From: Zoopage sp. CT-All
Lineage: Eukaryota; Zoopagomycota; Zoopagomycetes; Zoopagales; Zoopagaceae
Assembly: GCA_004114245.1 (NCBI GenBank)
Contig: QZWS01000105.1
Coordinates: forward strand, 1 to 26,396
Length of the DNA stretch: 26,396 nucleotides
Direction of reading: 5' to 3'
The notes beneath the pieces are model-generated. The model did not search any database. It was not told where the DNA came from and saw nothing but the letters and a program-made list of their open reading frames with translations. Positions 9,501 through 19,824 of this stretch are shown in pieces. Both the position numbers and the translations under genes were made by a program. The number at the start of each line of letters is the position of its first letter. Within the stretch, counting starts at the first letter, position 1.

Positions 9501-10271
9501 GTTAAGGCCTCTATGCCTCATTGATTGATCTGGGAGCCATGTGCCAGTGTTCTCATGTTCAGGTTCAGTGGGAGCAGCTAAGCCACTATGCTCCCTTTGA
9601 AATTAGTCAGAAAATATAGATAGTTATACAGGGGAAAGTGCAGTCAGAGTCTTGGCATGCTGCAGTCCTACAAGTAGTTGCTAAGCATTTCAAGTCTTGC
9701 ACAGCAATTTATCTGCTGCTGGTTATTCAGCTTCTGGATTATATAAGCTTAAACTAGCCAGCTATACATGTTCTTGATTTGGTAGGTATTCCAGTAGCCC
9801 TACTATGACTGAGATTATAGCTGACAAGCTCAGTATTGTTCTCACACCAAGAATTCAAATACTTCCTCACTACAGCCAAGGAGTGCTTCTATTTAATACA
9901 CCAAAGTACCCGTATTTAGATTGGCTTTTATAACCAACGCCCACTACTGCCAACCAACTCACCTCTGATGCACACAATTCCCAATGCTGCACCGCAAAGA
10001 CCTTCCACTAATGCAAGATACGCTTCTTGCCTGCAGGCCTGCTCTGTCCCGGCCGAGGTGCCTGCACGTGTCCACAATGGCCGCTCAGCTTGCACGACAT
10101 GGCTTGTGAAAAGGTCGCGTGGCTTCATCCACCACGCAGGCGATCCATCATTCGATCGCGCAAGCGAGATTTTGTTTTCTCCACGAACAACCGTCCACGC
10201 CGCCAAGCCGCCTCCGCCCGCGATCACTCTCTCCACACACACACCCCTGCATCCGCGCACACACCCAGGCC
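9501..10271. other. AT-rich island and bHLH upstream region
   Basis: From 9501 to about 9950 the sequence is AT-rich with no recognisable gene; it may be further decay of the neighbouring retroelement. From about 9960 it becomes GC-rich again. The last 150 bp hold a CACACACAC run (near 10231-10245) and pyrimidine-rich leader just before the bHLH start. The reading frame of the bHLH gene stays open upstream to 10119, but that part looks like untranslated leader. Confidence 0.45.
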
Positions 10272-11288
10272 ATGTCACAGCAGCAGAAGGGAGAAGACGC
10301 CGAGGACGCCGCCGCGCCAGCGGTGCTACCGTCGATCCACGTCCTGCTGAACCAGGACATCGTCTCCGACCCATCCGCGCCCGCCACCGCCACCGCCGCC
10401 ACCATGAGCACTCCATCGTCGGCATCCATGATGGCACAGGCATTCCACTACCCGCCGCCGCCGCCCCCCTTCGTCCCCTCGCCCCACCAACAGCCGGATC
10501 TATTTCCATGGGTCACCGCTGGGATCTACAACTCATCGACTGTCGTCGGGGGGTCGTCGATGCCGTTTGTGGACTCCCGGGACGCTTCTCCCATGGGTGT
10601 TGGCGGCGCCGCCGGTCTAGGCGGGATGCGGATGCTGCATGATGCTGCCGTGCTCGCCTCCACAGCCACGCCCCTAGCACACCGCCATCCTTCTGCCAGC
10701 GCACAGCACCGTGCGCGATGCGCCATGAACACATCCACCATCGGCCCAATACGCTTCCCGCCACACCACCCATACTACTACGCACACCACCCATCAGCGC
10801 CCACCTCGGCCGTGTCCACCCCCGGCGTTTCCGCACTTGCCAACGAGTACATTTCATCCTCCGCAAACCAATCTCCGTTGCTCGGCGGCATCGAGTCGGA
10901 TCCAAACATGGGTGGGAGCCCGCAGGTGCGCAAGGTCACGCATTCGGTGATTGAACGGCGACGGCGTGAAAAAATGAATTCGCAGTACGCGCTGCTGCGT
11001 ATGCTGATTCCCGCGTCCGTGGGCGGCAGTGGCTCAACCGCTATTTTTGTGGATCCGCAGCAAGCAGGTAGCTCCGCCTCGGCGATGAATATACGCAAAG
11101 GGAACAACAAGCTCGATGTGCTCGAGCTCGCGGTCGAATACATCGCAGAGCTGAGGCGGCATGTCGGGGAGCAGGTGCCCGATGTCGTGTGGCGTGAAAT
11201 CGAGTGCGCCCGACGTGAGAGGAATAAAAGCGTTCGGAAGCGGATGGAGATGTACGGCGAAGGCGACCCCGCGACCATGGAGGAGTGA
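10272..11288 (+). CDS. bHLH transcription factor
   Basis: A 338-residue, intronless protein. The start at 10272 (MSQQQKGEDAEDAAAP) is chosen because the open frame upstream to 10119 is leader-like; an earlier start is possible. Residues 1-215 are low-complexity, rich in Pro, Ser, Ala and His (a run of prolines near residue 60). The DNA-binding domain begins HSVIERRRREKMN at about residue 224; H224, E228 and R232 are the three residues that let class B bHLH proteins read CACGTG E-boxes. Helix 1 ends near LLRMLIP, an unusually long loop of about 30-35 residues follows, and helix 2 is NNKLDVLELAVEYIAELRR (about 277-295). A charged tail follows. No leucine zipper is evident. It is nuclear by inference. 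The family resembles fungal Pho4/Ino4-type regulators, but I cannot assign an orthologue. Confidence 0.87.
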   Translation: MSQQQKGEDAEDAAAPAVLPSIHVLLNQDIVSDPSAPATATAATMSTPSSASMMAQAFHYPPPPPPFVPSPHQQPDLFPWVTAGIYNSSTVVGGSSMPFVDSRDASPMGVGGAAGLGGMRMLHDAAVLASTATPLAHRHPSASAQHRARCAMNTSTIGPIRFPPHHPYYYAHHPSAPTSAVSTPGVSALANEYISSSANQSPLLGGIESDPNMGGSPQVRKVTHSVIERRRREKMNSQYALLRMLIPASVGGSGSTAIFVDPQQAGSSASAMNIRKGNNKLDVLELAVEYIAELRRHVGEQVPDVVWREIECARRERNKSVRKRMEMYGEGDPATMEE

Positions 11289-11419
11289 GTTGGGTTGATA
11301 GGCGACTGGAGTTATGTTCCGCGCATGTCCACACATATACAGTAATATACATTCAGTAAGTCAAGTGGAGAGAGAGAGTAAAACGCTAGTCAGACTTCAG
11401 CTGTTGTGGCCTGGCCCCA

Positions 11420-12860
11420 ATGGAGTCGCGTTTCAACCATGCCGCCAGCCTGCGCCGCCTCGTCAACCGCCTTGCTCCCGCCCAAATAGCCGCCGTGTTG
11501 TGTCACTGGGTGGCCGAGCATGACGATGATGCGATTCCAGAAAGAGTGCGGCGCGGGCGACTTGGTGAGCAGGATGGCATATCTGCCGAAGCGTGGATGC
11601 GCGAATACGCCCAACTGTTGGACGCCGCCTCCGGTGTCAAGAAGCGCGCCGTCATCGATCGGCTGCTTTCCGTTGATTATGTACGAGGCAGTCGAAGATG
11701 CTTGGTGCTGACGCTGTACAGGTTGAAGGTTTTACACAACGACAGGTTGCCCAGCTCGACCTTGCCCGTATGTCCTTCGCTTTGGCGATGCATAAGACAC
11801 TGGGTTAATCAACTGTCTAGATGTACGAGAGGCGACGGCAGGAAGGATGTGGAAGACGTGCAAGCTGGTTGGCGGCAGTCTTGGTACGCTTGCCATTGTG
11901 CTATGATACTGATCATTGGATACCAGCAACGGTGCGGAAATCAAATGACCCACTGGCAGTGGTGCAACGCGTCTCCAGTGCCTTGTCATCCTACTTTAAC
12001 CATGTTTGTCGTCCCTTTCCTCCCGCACTCCAGTGAATGTCCCTTGCAGCATGCTTATGCGGAGACACATGACGGCGCGATATGGATCCGCATCGCCATG
12101 CACGACACAATTGCATCTGCCGCTGACGCCTTTGCCCTTCCAACTCCAGGAAATCTCATCTATGTCGCCCTCCTTCCACGCGTCCAGTACCTGCTGTATA
12201 GCGGCACACGGGCCGAGCACAAAGCCTGTGTCAAGACATCGCTTGCTCTGGCGCTCGGCGCAGTGGATATTATGGACTGGTCGCTGCACGGCCATCACGC
12301 ACCATCACTGATGGATTTGGTGGTAAATCAGCACTCCCAGGGTGGATGGGCCAAGTTTCGGATGGGCCAGGCAGATGCTGAGCCACTCCGACCTGCCACT
12401 CTGTCGTCCTCAGTGGAAGAGAGTGCACTCGACAACGCAAGACGGAAGAATGGGGCAACAGGGATCGAAAACGAGGACGTATTTGACGATGAGGATCGTA
12501 TGTATGCGGCCGACGAGATGTTTGGCGATCATACGCAGCCCAAGCTGGACACAGTACGCTTTGAGGTGGGCTGTTGAACTTGACATTGCCATTTCATACT
12601 AATTACTTGCCCAGGTCAGCCTTCCTTTCTCACCCGACACCCAGGCTGCAGCGTCCTCGAAGGGGGACATTCTGCCAATGTCGATACGCATTCGTGGCAA
12701 GGACATTCTTGGTGGGCTGCGGCAGATGGTGCAGAACGGCACGGCCGAAGCGTCTCTTCCTTTGTGGCTGAGGGAGTTGCATTCCACAGCATCCAATCAT
12801 CTCGTGGTCGATATGGATGGCGTCAGGGTCCATGGGCAGAAGAATACGTTGCTGTTGTAA
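11420..12860 (+). CDS. Kinetochore protein CENP-N / Chl4
   Basis: In the family, CENP-N (yeast Chl4, fission yeast Mis15) is part of the inner-kinetochore CCAN, binding CENP-A nucleosomes and CENP-L. Exons are 11420-11680, 11722-11767, 11821-11883, 11927-12003, 12050-12565 and 12615-12860, giving 402 residues (human about 340). Residues 1-145 are the helical N-terminal (pyrin-like) part with VEGFTQRQVAQLDLAH. The family block DGAIWIRIAMHD matches human ENAVWIRIAWG, MFGDHTQPKLDTVRFEV matches TFGDYPQPQLEFAQYKLE, and MSIRIRGKDILGGLRQM matches the last strand/helix. Introns are 41-53 nt; the last holds a perfect TACTAAT branch site. Without splicing the frame stays open across several introns and reads as nonsense, so a naive single-exon call would be wrong. 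Confidence 0.87.
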
Positions 12861-12956
12861 CAGTGCAGTGCAGGTCGAATGCATAGCACAACTGTAGGCT
12901 GGGAAACTTGGCATCCGCATCTCCCGCACCTCCCGCACCTCCTGCCCCCCCGCCCA

Positions 12957-14381
12957 ATGTCCTCCGCGCCAGCCGAACCCGTCGCCGCCGCCGCGCCCGC
13001 CGTGTTGTCCTCAACCAACCCGTCGACCCTTACAACCCTCATCCACCGCCTGGAGGCTGCCACCGCACGACTCGAGGAGCTTGCCCTGAACCCGCTGGTG
13101 CCTGCTACCTCCCATGGCTCGCTGATGTCCCATGCTGCCCCCGCTTCCACCACCGCTTCCGACACCCCGCCGGTGCTGGCAGCCTACGAGCACATTATCA
13201 CTCACTCCGTGAAGCGCTACGTCGATAAATCCTCGGCCCTGGGCGACAAGGCCGTGATGCAGCAGGCCCAGGCGGTGCAGGAGCTGTGCCAGGCTCAGCG
13301 TGATTTCATTCGTCTCGCTCTCTCCTCCAAGAAGCCAGACTTCTCCTCGCCGACATTTCAAAAGCTCATTCGTCCGACTCAGGCCGCGATTGAAAAGATC
13401 ACAACGTTGAGAGAGGACAGCCGCACGTCGCCGTTTTTCAACCACCTCTCCACCGTCTCCGAGGGCATCCCCGCGTTTGGGTGGGTCACTGTGGAGCCGG
13501 CGCCAGCGCCGTACATTGGCGAGATCAAGGAAAGCGCCATGTTCTACGCCAACCGCGTCAAGAAGGAGAAGAAGGGCGATGGCGAGGGTGGCCGTGCACA
13601 TGTAGAATGGGCCGACGCCTATCTCGCCGTGCTCGCCGACCTCATGGTCTACGTAAAGGCCTGCCACACCACTGGGCTGACGTGGAACCCGCGTGGCGTA
13701 AATGCAGGCGAAGCAGCCGAGAAACCCATGGGTGTTGCAGATCGTAAGGCCCTGTTCTCATCATTGAACGCTGGCGAAGGCATCACCTCGGCGCTTAAAA
13801 AGGTGGACAAGGCGAGTCCGGCACCGCCCAAGGCCTACGGTTCTGCGGCGAAATCGGCTCCTCCGGGCGGCACCAAGGCGGGAACTGCCGCGGCTCCGTC
13901 CGGGCCACCAACGACCGAGCTGCTGGGCACCAAGTGGGTGGTCGAAAATCATCCGGCCGGCGCCACCGTCATCCTTGACCGCGTGGAAAAAGACCAGGTT
14001 GTGTATATCTTCAACTGCGGCGAAGCTCAAATCAAAATCATGGGCAAGGTAAACGCCATCACTGTTGATAAGTGCACCAAGTCTGGCATTGTCGTGGATT
14101 CGGTCGTCGCGAATCTCGAGGTGATTGGCTGCAAAAGCCTCCAGGTGCAGATTACAAACCTTGCGCCGACTGTCACCGTTGCCAACACGGATGGTCTGCA
14201 GCTCTTCCTGGGGCCGGCAGCCGTTGGCCTTGATCTATTTACAAGCAAGTCTACTGCGGTGAATATGCTGTTCGAGGAGCAGGCTGGAAGCGGAGATTTC
14301 TGCGAAAAGGCCATTCCAGAGCAATTCTTGTCCAAGATCGTCGACGGAAGGGTAGTGACCACCTCCGTTGCCAGTGGATAG
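12957..14381 (+). CDS. Adenylyl cyclase-associated protein (CAP/Srv2)
   Basis: A 474-residue, intronless actin regulator. In the family CAP recycles cofilin-bound ADP-actin and, in fungi, links Ras to adenylyl cyclase. The start MSSAPAEPV is chosen because upstream in-frame sequence is proline/histidine-rich leader. Residues about 20-37 (TLIHRLEAATARLEELAL) are the N-terminal oligomerisation/cyclase-binding helix. Residues about 80-260 form the helical folded domain with FFNHLSTVSEGIPAFGWV and TTGLTWNPRG. A short Ala/Pro/Gly linker replaces a long polyproline region. From about 315 the CARP beta-helix begins with KWVVENH and contains YIFNCGEAQIKIMGKV, VDKCTKSGIVVDSVV and CKSLQVQITNLAPTV, ending near IPEQFLSKI. 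It starts 96 bp after CENP-N and is convergent with the WOPR gene. Confidence 0.94.
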   Translation: MSSAPAEPVAAAAPAVLSSTNPSTLTTLIHRLEAATARLEELALNPLVPATSHGSLMSHAAPASTTASDTPPVLAAYEHIITHSVKRYVDKSSALGDKAVMQQAQAVQELCQAQRDFIRLALSSKKPDFSSPTFQKLIRPTQAAIEKITTLREDSRTSPFFNHLSTVSEGIPAFGWVTVEPAPAPYIGEIKESAMFYANRVKKEKKGDGEGGRAHVEWADAYLAVLADLMVYVKACHTTGLTWNPRGVNAGEAAEKPMGVADRKALFSSLNAGEGITSALKKVDKASPAPPKAYGSAAKSAPPGGTKAGTAAAPSGPPTTELLGTKWVVENHPAGATVILDRVEKDQVVYIFNCGEAQIKIMGKVNAITVDKCTKSGIVVDSVVANLEVIGCKSLQVQITNLAPTVTVANTDGLQLFLGPAAVGLDLFTSKSTAVNMLFEEQAGSGDFCEKAIPEQFLSKIVDGRVVTTSVASG

Positions 14382-14464
14382 GCTATGGTGAAAAGCACGT
14401 GTCTGCTGGACTATTCAAACATGGATGCTATTTTGACAGATTACAAGAACACTCTTGGCGTGTG

Positions 14465-15742
14465 TCAGCATGATCGTTCCCTCGTGCTGCCAAGACTTTC
14501 GCCGGTCGGATCGTCCCAGAGCGATCCCGAACGATCCAGCACACCTTCATCCAGTTCTTGGCCACTGGCCTCTTCCCAGTCCATCGCATTCGCACCTTGG
14601 TCATACCAGCCGTTCATTCCCATTGGTGATTGGGATCCAGCTATTCCCAACATAATATGGTCATTCGCCAAACCAGCCGAGGATAGCATTGACGAGATGT
14701 CTGATTCGGACCCAGCGGGAGAGGTCCTCACTGTATGCTGCTCTAAATCGGCAAGCTGCAGGAGGAGCTCTTTGCGCAAAAGGTGATGGGCTTGCGCCAT
14801 GGCACAGCTGTACTCTTGCAGCGACGAGGTGCTTGTATCTGGAGGCGACGGGCTGCTCAGCGGAAGCAACGCATCGCTGTCAAGCTCGGCCTTTGACCAA
14901 TTCGAAGACATGGTGTCATGGGAGCGAGCAGGTACTGCGTTCCATTCAAGGTAGTCCATGGCCCAGGCATTTAGAGTCACGGACGCTTGCGCTTCGTTGA
15001 AGCTTTCCAGTATAGACCATATCGTCGGTGTGTGGTATGCCTTGTCTTGCTCCTGCGAGTCCACTGAAGCATCCAGTATCGTCATGCCATCTTCATTCAC
15101 CACTCGACGATGCCCTTGGTTTATCGTCAAATCCAGACCAAGGGCCAGGTCCGACAATGACGGCATGTCCGAAGGCCGTGGTAGATGGCTGATATCTTCG
15201 TTCGGCTTCAGTGTCCAGCTCTCCGCGTCCAGGCTGTAGGCCACTACGTGCCAGTACTCGTTGTCCATGGATACGCGCATAGTGGACTTGATCATCCCGT
15301 TGCGCTTGTACACATATACGCCTTTGTTGACATCGAGTATTCCTCCGGCGTCGTCGCCCTTCTCGTCATCAAGCACGGAAGCATTCGTCCCCGGCGCAAG
15401 CTTTTTGACAGTCTCTCGGTATACTAAAAATGCATCAGCTTGTACCATGCAACGGAGCATGGATACCAAGAAAGTTTCCCTTGATCCGCGACGGCGACCA
15501 ATTCCTTCCATCCGTCCACCGTTTGATCCCCGTCGCAGCCTCGGCGTAGACAAACACGGAGCCTACACGAATCATGTCGCGCTCGCCGGAGAGCAGACGG
15601 CGGGGCAATGACGCCAGCAAACCAGTGCGGCATCCCTCTGCAATGACGTGGCAAAATGAGCACCACCATGCTGGACAAGACACTTGCCAAACAAAAGCAG
15701 AGCATCACGGGTGTCGCCCACGACGCCGTAGAATGTCTCCAT
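14465..15742 (-). CDS. WOPR (Gti1/Pac2 family) transcription factor
   Basis: A fungal-specific DNA-binding regulator of the group that includes Wor1, Ryp1 and Sge1, which control morphology and differentiation. Exons in gene order: 15742-15688, 15637-15467 and 15423-14465, giving 394 residues. WOPRa starts METFYGVVGDTRDALLLFEG and continues through RTGLLASLPRRL, IRVGSVFVYAEAATGIKRWT, DGRNWSPSRIKGNFLVYRE. WOPRb follows with GMIKSTMRVSMDNEYWHVV. From about residue 160 the protein is Ser/Asp-rich and disordered-looking, likely an activation region. The first intron (15638-15687, 50 nt) must begin GCAAGT: only this GC-AG choice yields the family's FEGCRTGLL. The second intron is 43 nt with a normal GT donor. 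Target genes are unknown. Confidence 0.9.
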
Positions 15743-16086
15743 CGTGATGGAATCAGTGCTTGGTCGCGCAAATGTCTTTTCCGATCTGAACGCTGGGACA
15801 GCAATCAGCAGTGGGCGATTCGTGGACGACGGATCAAAGCGACAGGCGACCAGCCTCCGGGCCGGAGACACTCTCAATAAATCAAGCGTAGCGCTGTATT
15901 GGATCATTTGCAACGCGCTGGTGAGGCTGGTTGGGTGATAGAGTCTGCCAAATTGGCGGCTGTCGATGCCACGTCATAGCGTCCAGACCACAACTGTTGC
16001 ACAAATGCATATGTATTTCGCTTTTAATTAACGCGAACTTATATTGTCGCCAGTCTGCATCCAACCTCCAGCGAAATACAGTGCCA
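15743..16086. other. WOPR promoter region
   Basis: Between the WOPR start and the ATPase 3' end, both minus strand. It holds one GCCACGTCAT element (15968-15977, plus orientation), a possible bZIP/CRE-like site about 225 bp upstream of the WOPR ATG. The right end may include the last 60 bp of the ATPase coding sequence if its alternative last-exon frame is used. Confidence 0.4.
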
Positions 16087-19000
16087 TCATGGCTGCGGTA
16101 TACTCGCGGTGCGGCGGAATGAACGCACCGTCGGGTACATCTGCAGCCCAGAAATCTCGGGATTGATTGCAGTGGGGCGAACTAGACGAATATTTTAGCA
16201 AACGTGACACAGACGACGGCCAACTCACATTTCCGCAGGGCCAGGATACGCAGGGTGGCGTACACGATGATCACTACACCAAAGGCAATCGGGACGAGCA
16301 AGTAGAGAGGGCTCAAGTGCCAAGATGAGCCAAAGGCGATGTTGATCGGTGGCACATATACGATTAGAAAAGCCAGTGCGGCTCCAGCGGTGAGACCGTA
16401 GAATGACTTCAGATTCGATACCATAAACTTGCCGAATGGAAGACGGAGTCGAGACTTGCACGCAAACAAGTTGAAGGCCTGACTAATCATGACCGAGAGA
16501 TAATACGCAGATTGCGCCTGAGCGAGCGCCTCGATTTGGCCGGCCTTGTCCAGCTTCTTGCCATTGGCCAGGGTATACGTTGGGGCGGTTGGCAGGAAGT
16601 AGGGATTGCCTTGAGTGGCCTGCATCTTGCGCGCATCTCCTGGGCTGATTCCGAACGAGTGAAGGACCAGGAAATATGCCAGAAGGCATCCAAGTGTCTC
16701 GATGATGCCGACTTCGAGATACGCCCAGCTAAGAAGCGCGCCGTCGATGAGTTCGTCGCCCTCGACACTGAAATGGTCTCGCCAGTGCTCGCGGGAAGTC
16801 CTTGTTCGGAACCAATGCGCAATATGGGCCAGCTTGGACGCCTTGACATGGTCGCCTGTTTCCTCGTCAAATACCGGCTGCAGACGGCGCGATTCGATAC
16901 GACGCAGACGCTCGACTGAGGCAAGTGTGACTGGCTTACGCGGCGGCAGTCTCATCAGGCCTTTCTTAGACTCTGGCACCTCCCACGCGAAAGAAAGCGC
17001 GGCAAAGAGCTAAGGAATCGTCAGCCAAGTATGACCAAGTCCGATGCTAGCCAACCTCAAAGCCAAGATCGATAACAAGGATGAGAATGGAGCTGAGCGG
17101 GAGTGGAATTGGAACGAGAACGAACAGAAGCGTTGGCAACACTTCAGGCATACTGTGCGTCTGTGAAATGCAACGTCAATCGACTTTGCAGAAAAAGTGC
17201 TGCACGACACACCAGAGTGTACTGAATGCTCTTCTTGAGATTGGCAAAAATCAGCCGCCCCTCTTCGATGCCAGCCACAGTCGAGGCAAAGTTGTCATCG
17301 AGCAGGATCATGGCAGCAGCCTCTTTGGACACATCCGATCCAGAAATGTTCATGGAGATGCCGAGATCCGCCTTCTTAAGCGCTAGAATCATTCGGTGAG
17401 TATGGGCAGCAGATCCCGGGACATGGACTCACATGGGGCATCGTTGACACCATCTCCAGTCATACCGACGATGTGTCCTAATCCCTGAGCGTGCTTCACA
17501 ATCTGCAGCTTGTGCTTGGGCGATGTCCGCGCAAAGATAATTTCGTTTTTGGAAAAGATGGTGTCCCAATCGTTCTCGGACAAGCTGTCAATCTTTTCGC
17601 CGTGGATCACGATGGCATTGTATTCGTGCTCCTGGATATCCTCTTCGGAGCGGCCAAGGCGCTTGGCGACCTGCAAACGAGTTTCTGAGATCATGAGGTT
17701 GATCTTGCGAGCAATGGCCTCTGCGGTGAGCGGATGATCACCAGTGACCATCATGACCTGGATACCAGCGGAGCGGCAATGGCCAATGGCCTCTCGCACC
17801 CCGTGCTTCGGCGGGTCCTCAAGCGAGACCAGTCCGACAAAGCATAATCCTGTATCGGGGTAATTCTTTGCCTCGCGGTCAAATTCAAACGTGGCCGGGA
17901 ACTGGTCACCGGGGAGCAGCAGTTGGGCGAACGCAAGCACGCGATGGCCTTTTCCGGCCATATACTCGTATGTCTCATCATACGCCTTGCGGTGCTCATC
18001 GGTAAGGGGAATGGCGCCAGCGGTGGTGAGAATGGAGGTGCAAATGCGGAGAACACGCTCTGGCGCGCCCTTAATGTACAGCGTCAACGGCCCATTGGCG
18101 TGCTGCTTGTGGTGAATAGACATGTGCCACTTGGTCTCTGAATTAAACGGAATCTCAAAGACCTTGGGATGCTCTTCGCGGCGCTTGTCAACATCGATGT
18201 GCTTGGTTGCAAAGCGCAACAAGCCCGTCTCGGTGGCGTCGCCGAGGAACTGGCGCTGATCCACAGGCACATCGACCCGGTCAAACTTGGTGCGAGAGCA
18301 CAGGGTGCAAATGTCCAAGACTTCGACGATGCCAGGCTGATCGAGCGTGATCTGATCAGCGTCGCCATTCGCGGCAGCAGACCTGCCGGACAGCATGGAT
18401 GAGTAGAGGTTAAGCGTGGACCAGATATTGGTCACTGTCATTTGATTGCGGGTCAGTGTCCCAGTCTTGTCCGTAGCAAGCAGGGTGATGGCGCCGAGCG
18501 TCTCGACGCCTTGGAGATCCTTCACGAGCACGCTTTTCGCCGCCATTCTGTTGGCCGAAATCGTCAACAGCATGGTCATGGTCGCAGGCAGTCCTTGCGG
18601 GACCCAGGCAACCAGCATTCCGATGGCAAAGGTCAAGTTAAAGTTAATGTTGGCGTCATAAATGATCATGCCGATAATGAAAAAAATAATGGCAGAAGTG
18701 GAGGCGATGGCTGCGATAATCTTGACGAATTTGTCCACGTCGACGGTCAGCGGCGACTTGTTCTTCTTCTCGCCCTGTGTGAGCCCGGCGATCTGACCGA
18801 GCACGGTGTTGTCACCGGTGCGGATAACCACGCCGTAGCCTTCGCCAGAGGTGGCCAGGGTGCCGTTGAACATGAGGTTCGTCGCTTCCAGGGGACTGGT
18901 CGCCGAGTTGACTGGCTTTCTGACCTGTGGATCAGCCTCGCCGGTGAGCGAAGAGTTGTCGACCTTGAGGTCGGTGGCGCTCAGCACGCGCATGTCCGCG

Positions 19001-19824
19001 GGGACCTTGTCGCCCATGCGCACGAAACCAATGTCGCCGACGACAAGATTTTTGGCCTCCATCTGCTTGAGCTTGCCCTCACGCACAACCATGCATTTCT
19101 GCGGGATCAAATTCATGAAGGACTCGAGCACGGCGGCCACCTTGCGCATCTGATAAAACTCGATGAACGCATTTGCGAAAGCGACAAAAATCAAGATAGC
19201 GCCGAGGTAGACATTTGGGGCGTTATTGATGGGATCGAGGCCGTACAGGAGGTAGACGAGGGCGCCAGAAATAATGAGCAGGAGATTGAAGAGGGCGAGC
19301 AGGCATTCGAGGTACTGGATGATCGGCGATTTGCGCTTGGGCGGGGTCAGCATATTCGGACCGTTCTCTGCCAGCCGCTGCGTGGCCGCGCTCTCGGCCA
19401 AGCCATACGACTCGGGCGGCGACTCTTCATCCACCTTGGTGGTGTAGCGCGTGGCAAGCTCGGCGATAGACATCAAATGCTCGTCAATGTCGACGGATTT
19501 CTTGGCCGGGGTGATGTCGACCTTCTTCCCGGGCAGCTTGGGCTTCTCCGACAAGGCGGCGGTCGGAGCGGCCTTCTCGATGGTCGGCACGCGATCCTTG
19601 AGCGGGCGTACGGGGCGCTCGGGCATCTGGATCTGAATTTTACCGCCTCCAGCACCGGCTGCGGTGGCAGCGTCCGGTGGCGAGGCTGCCGCCGCAGTGG
19701 CCGACTTTGTCGTAGCATCTTCCTGCCCGGGCAACGCAAGCTCCTGGGTGGTCTCGACTACCTGGGTCTGGATGGCGGGTGATGTCTCCTGGTCGACACC
19801 GTCGCCGGCAGATGGCTCGCTCAT
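16087..19824 (-). CDS. P2C-type cation ATPase (Na,K-ATPase alpha-like)
   Basis: A ten-helix membrane pump. Exons in gene order: 19824-17433, 17382-17213, 17160-17056, 17009-16229 and 16181-16087, giving 1180 residues. The start MSEPSAGDG follows an N-terminal extension of about 100 residues before the cation-ATPase N domain ([20 protein letters not shown]). Motifs: LTGEADPQ (TGEA instead of TGES), [13 protein letters not shown] with phospho-Asp D452, [22 protein letters not shown] and GDGVNDAP (last, split by an intron). Residues that coordinate Na/K in animals are changed: M4 reads VPQGLPA (Q410), M5 YTLTHSMPE (H856, S857), M6 IDLGFEL (D885 kept, E889), M8 QAFNLF (N1069), and the M9 glutamate is absent. 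The beta-subunit SYGQ motif is not seen. Introns are 46-52 nt. The last splice is uncertain: a donor 4 nt downstream gives a 1201-residue form ending at 16028. Transported ion unknown. Confidence 0.93.

Noticed and set aside
12879-12956. Upstream extension of CAP
   Set aside because: The added residues are His/Pro-rich and unlike CAP N-termini; the ATG at 12957 leads directly into the conserved helix.
18442-19782. 446-codon open frame on the plus strand
   Set aside because: It is the exact antisense of the ATPase coding exon, His/Asp/Gly-rich, and matches no family. It is a shadow of GC-rich codon use.
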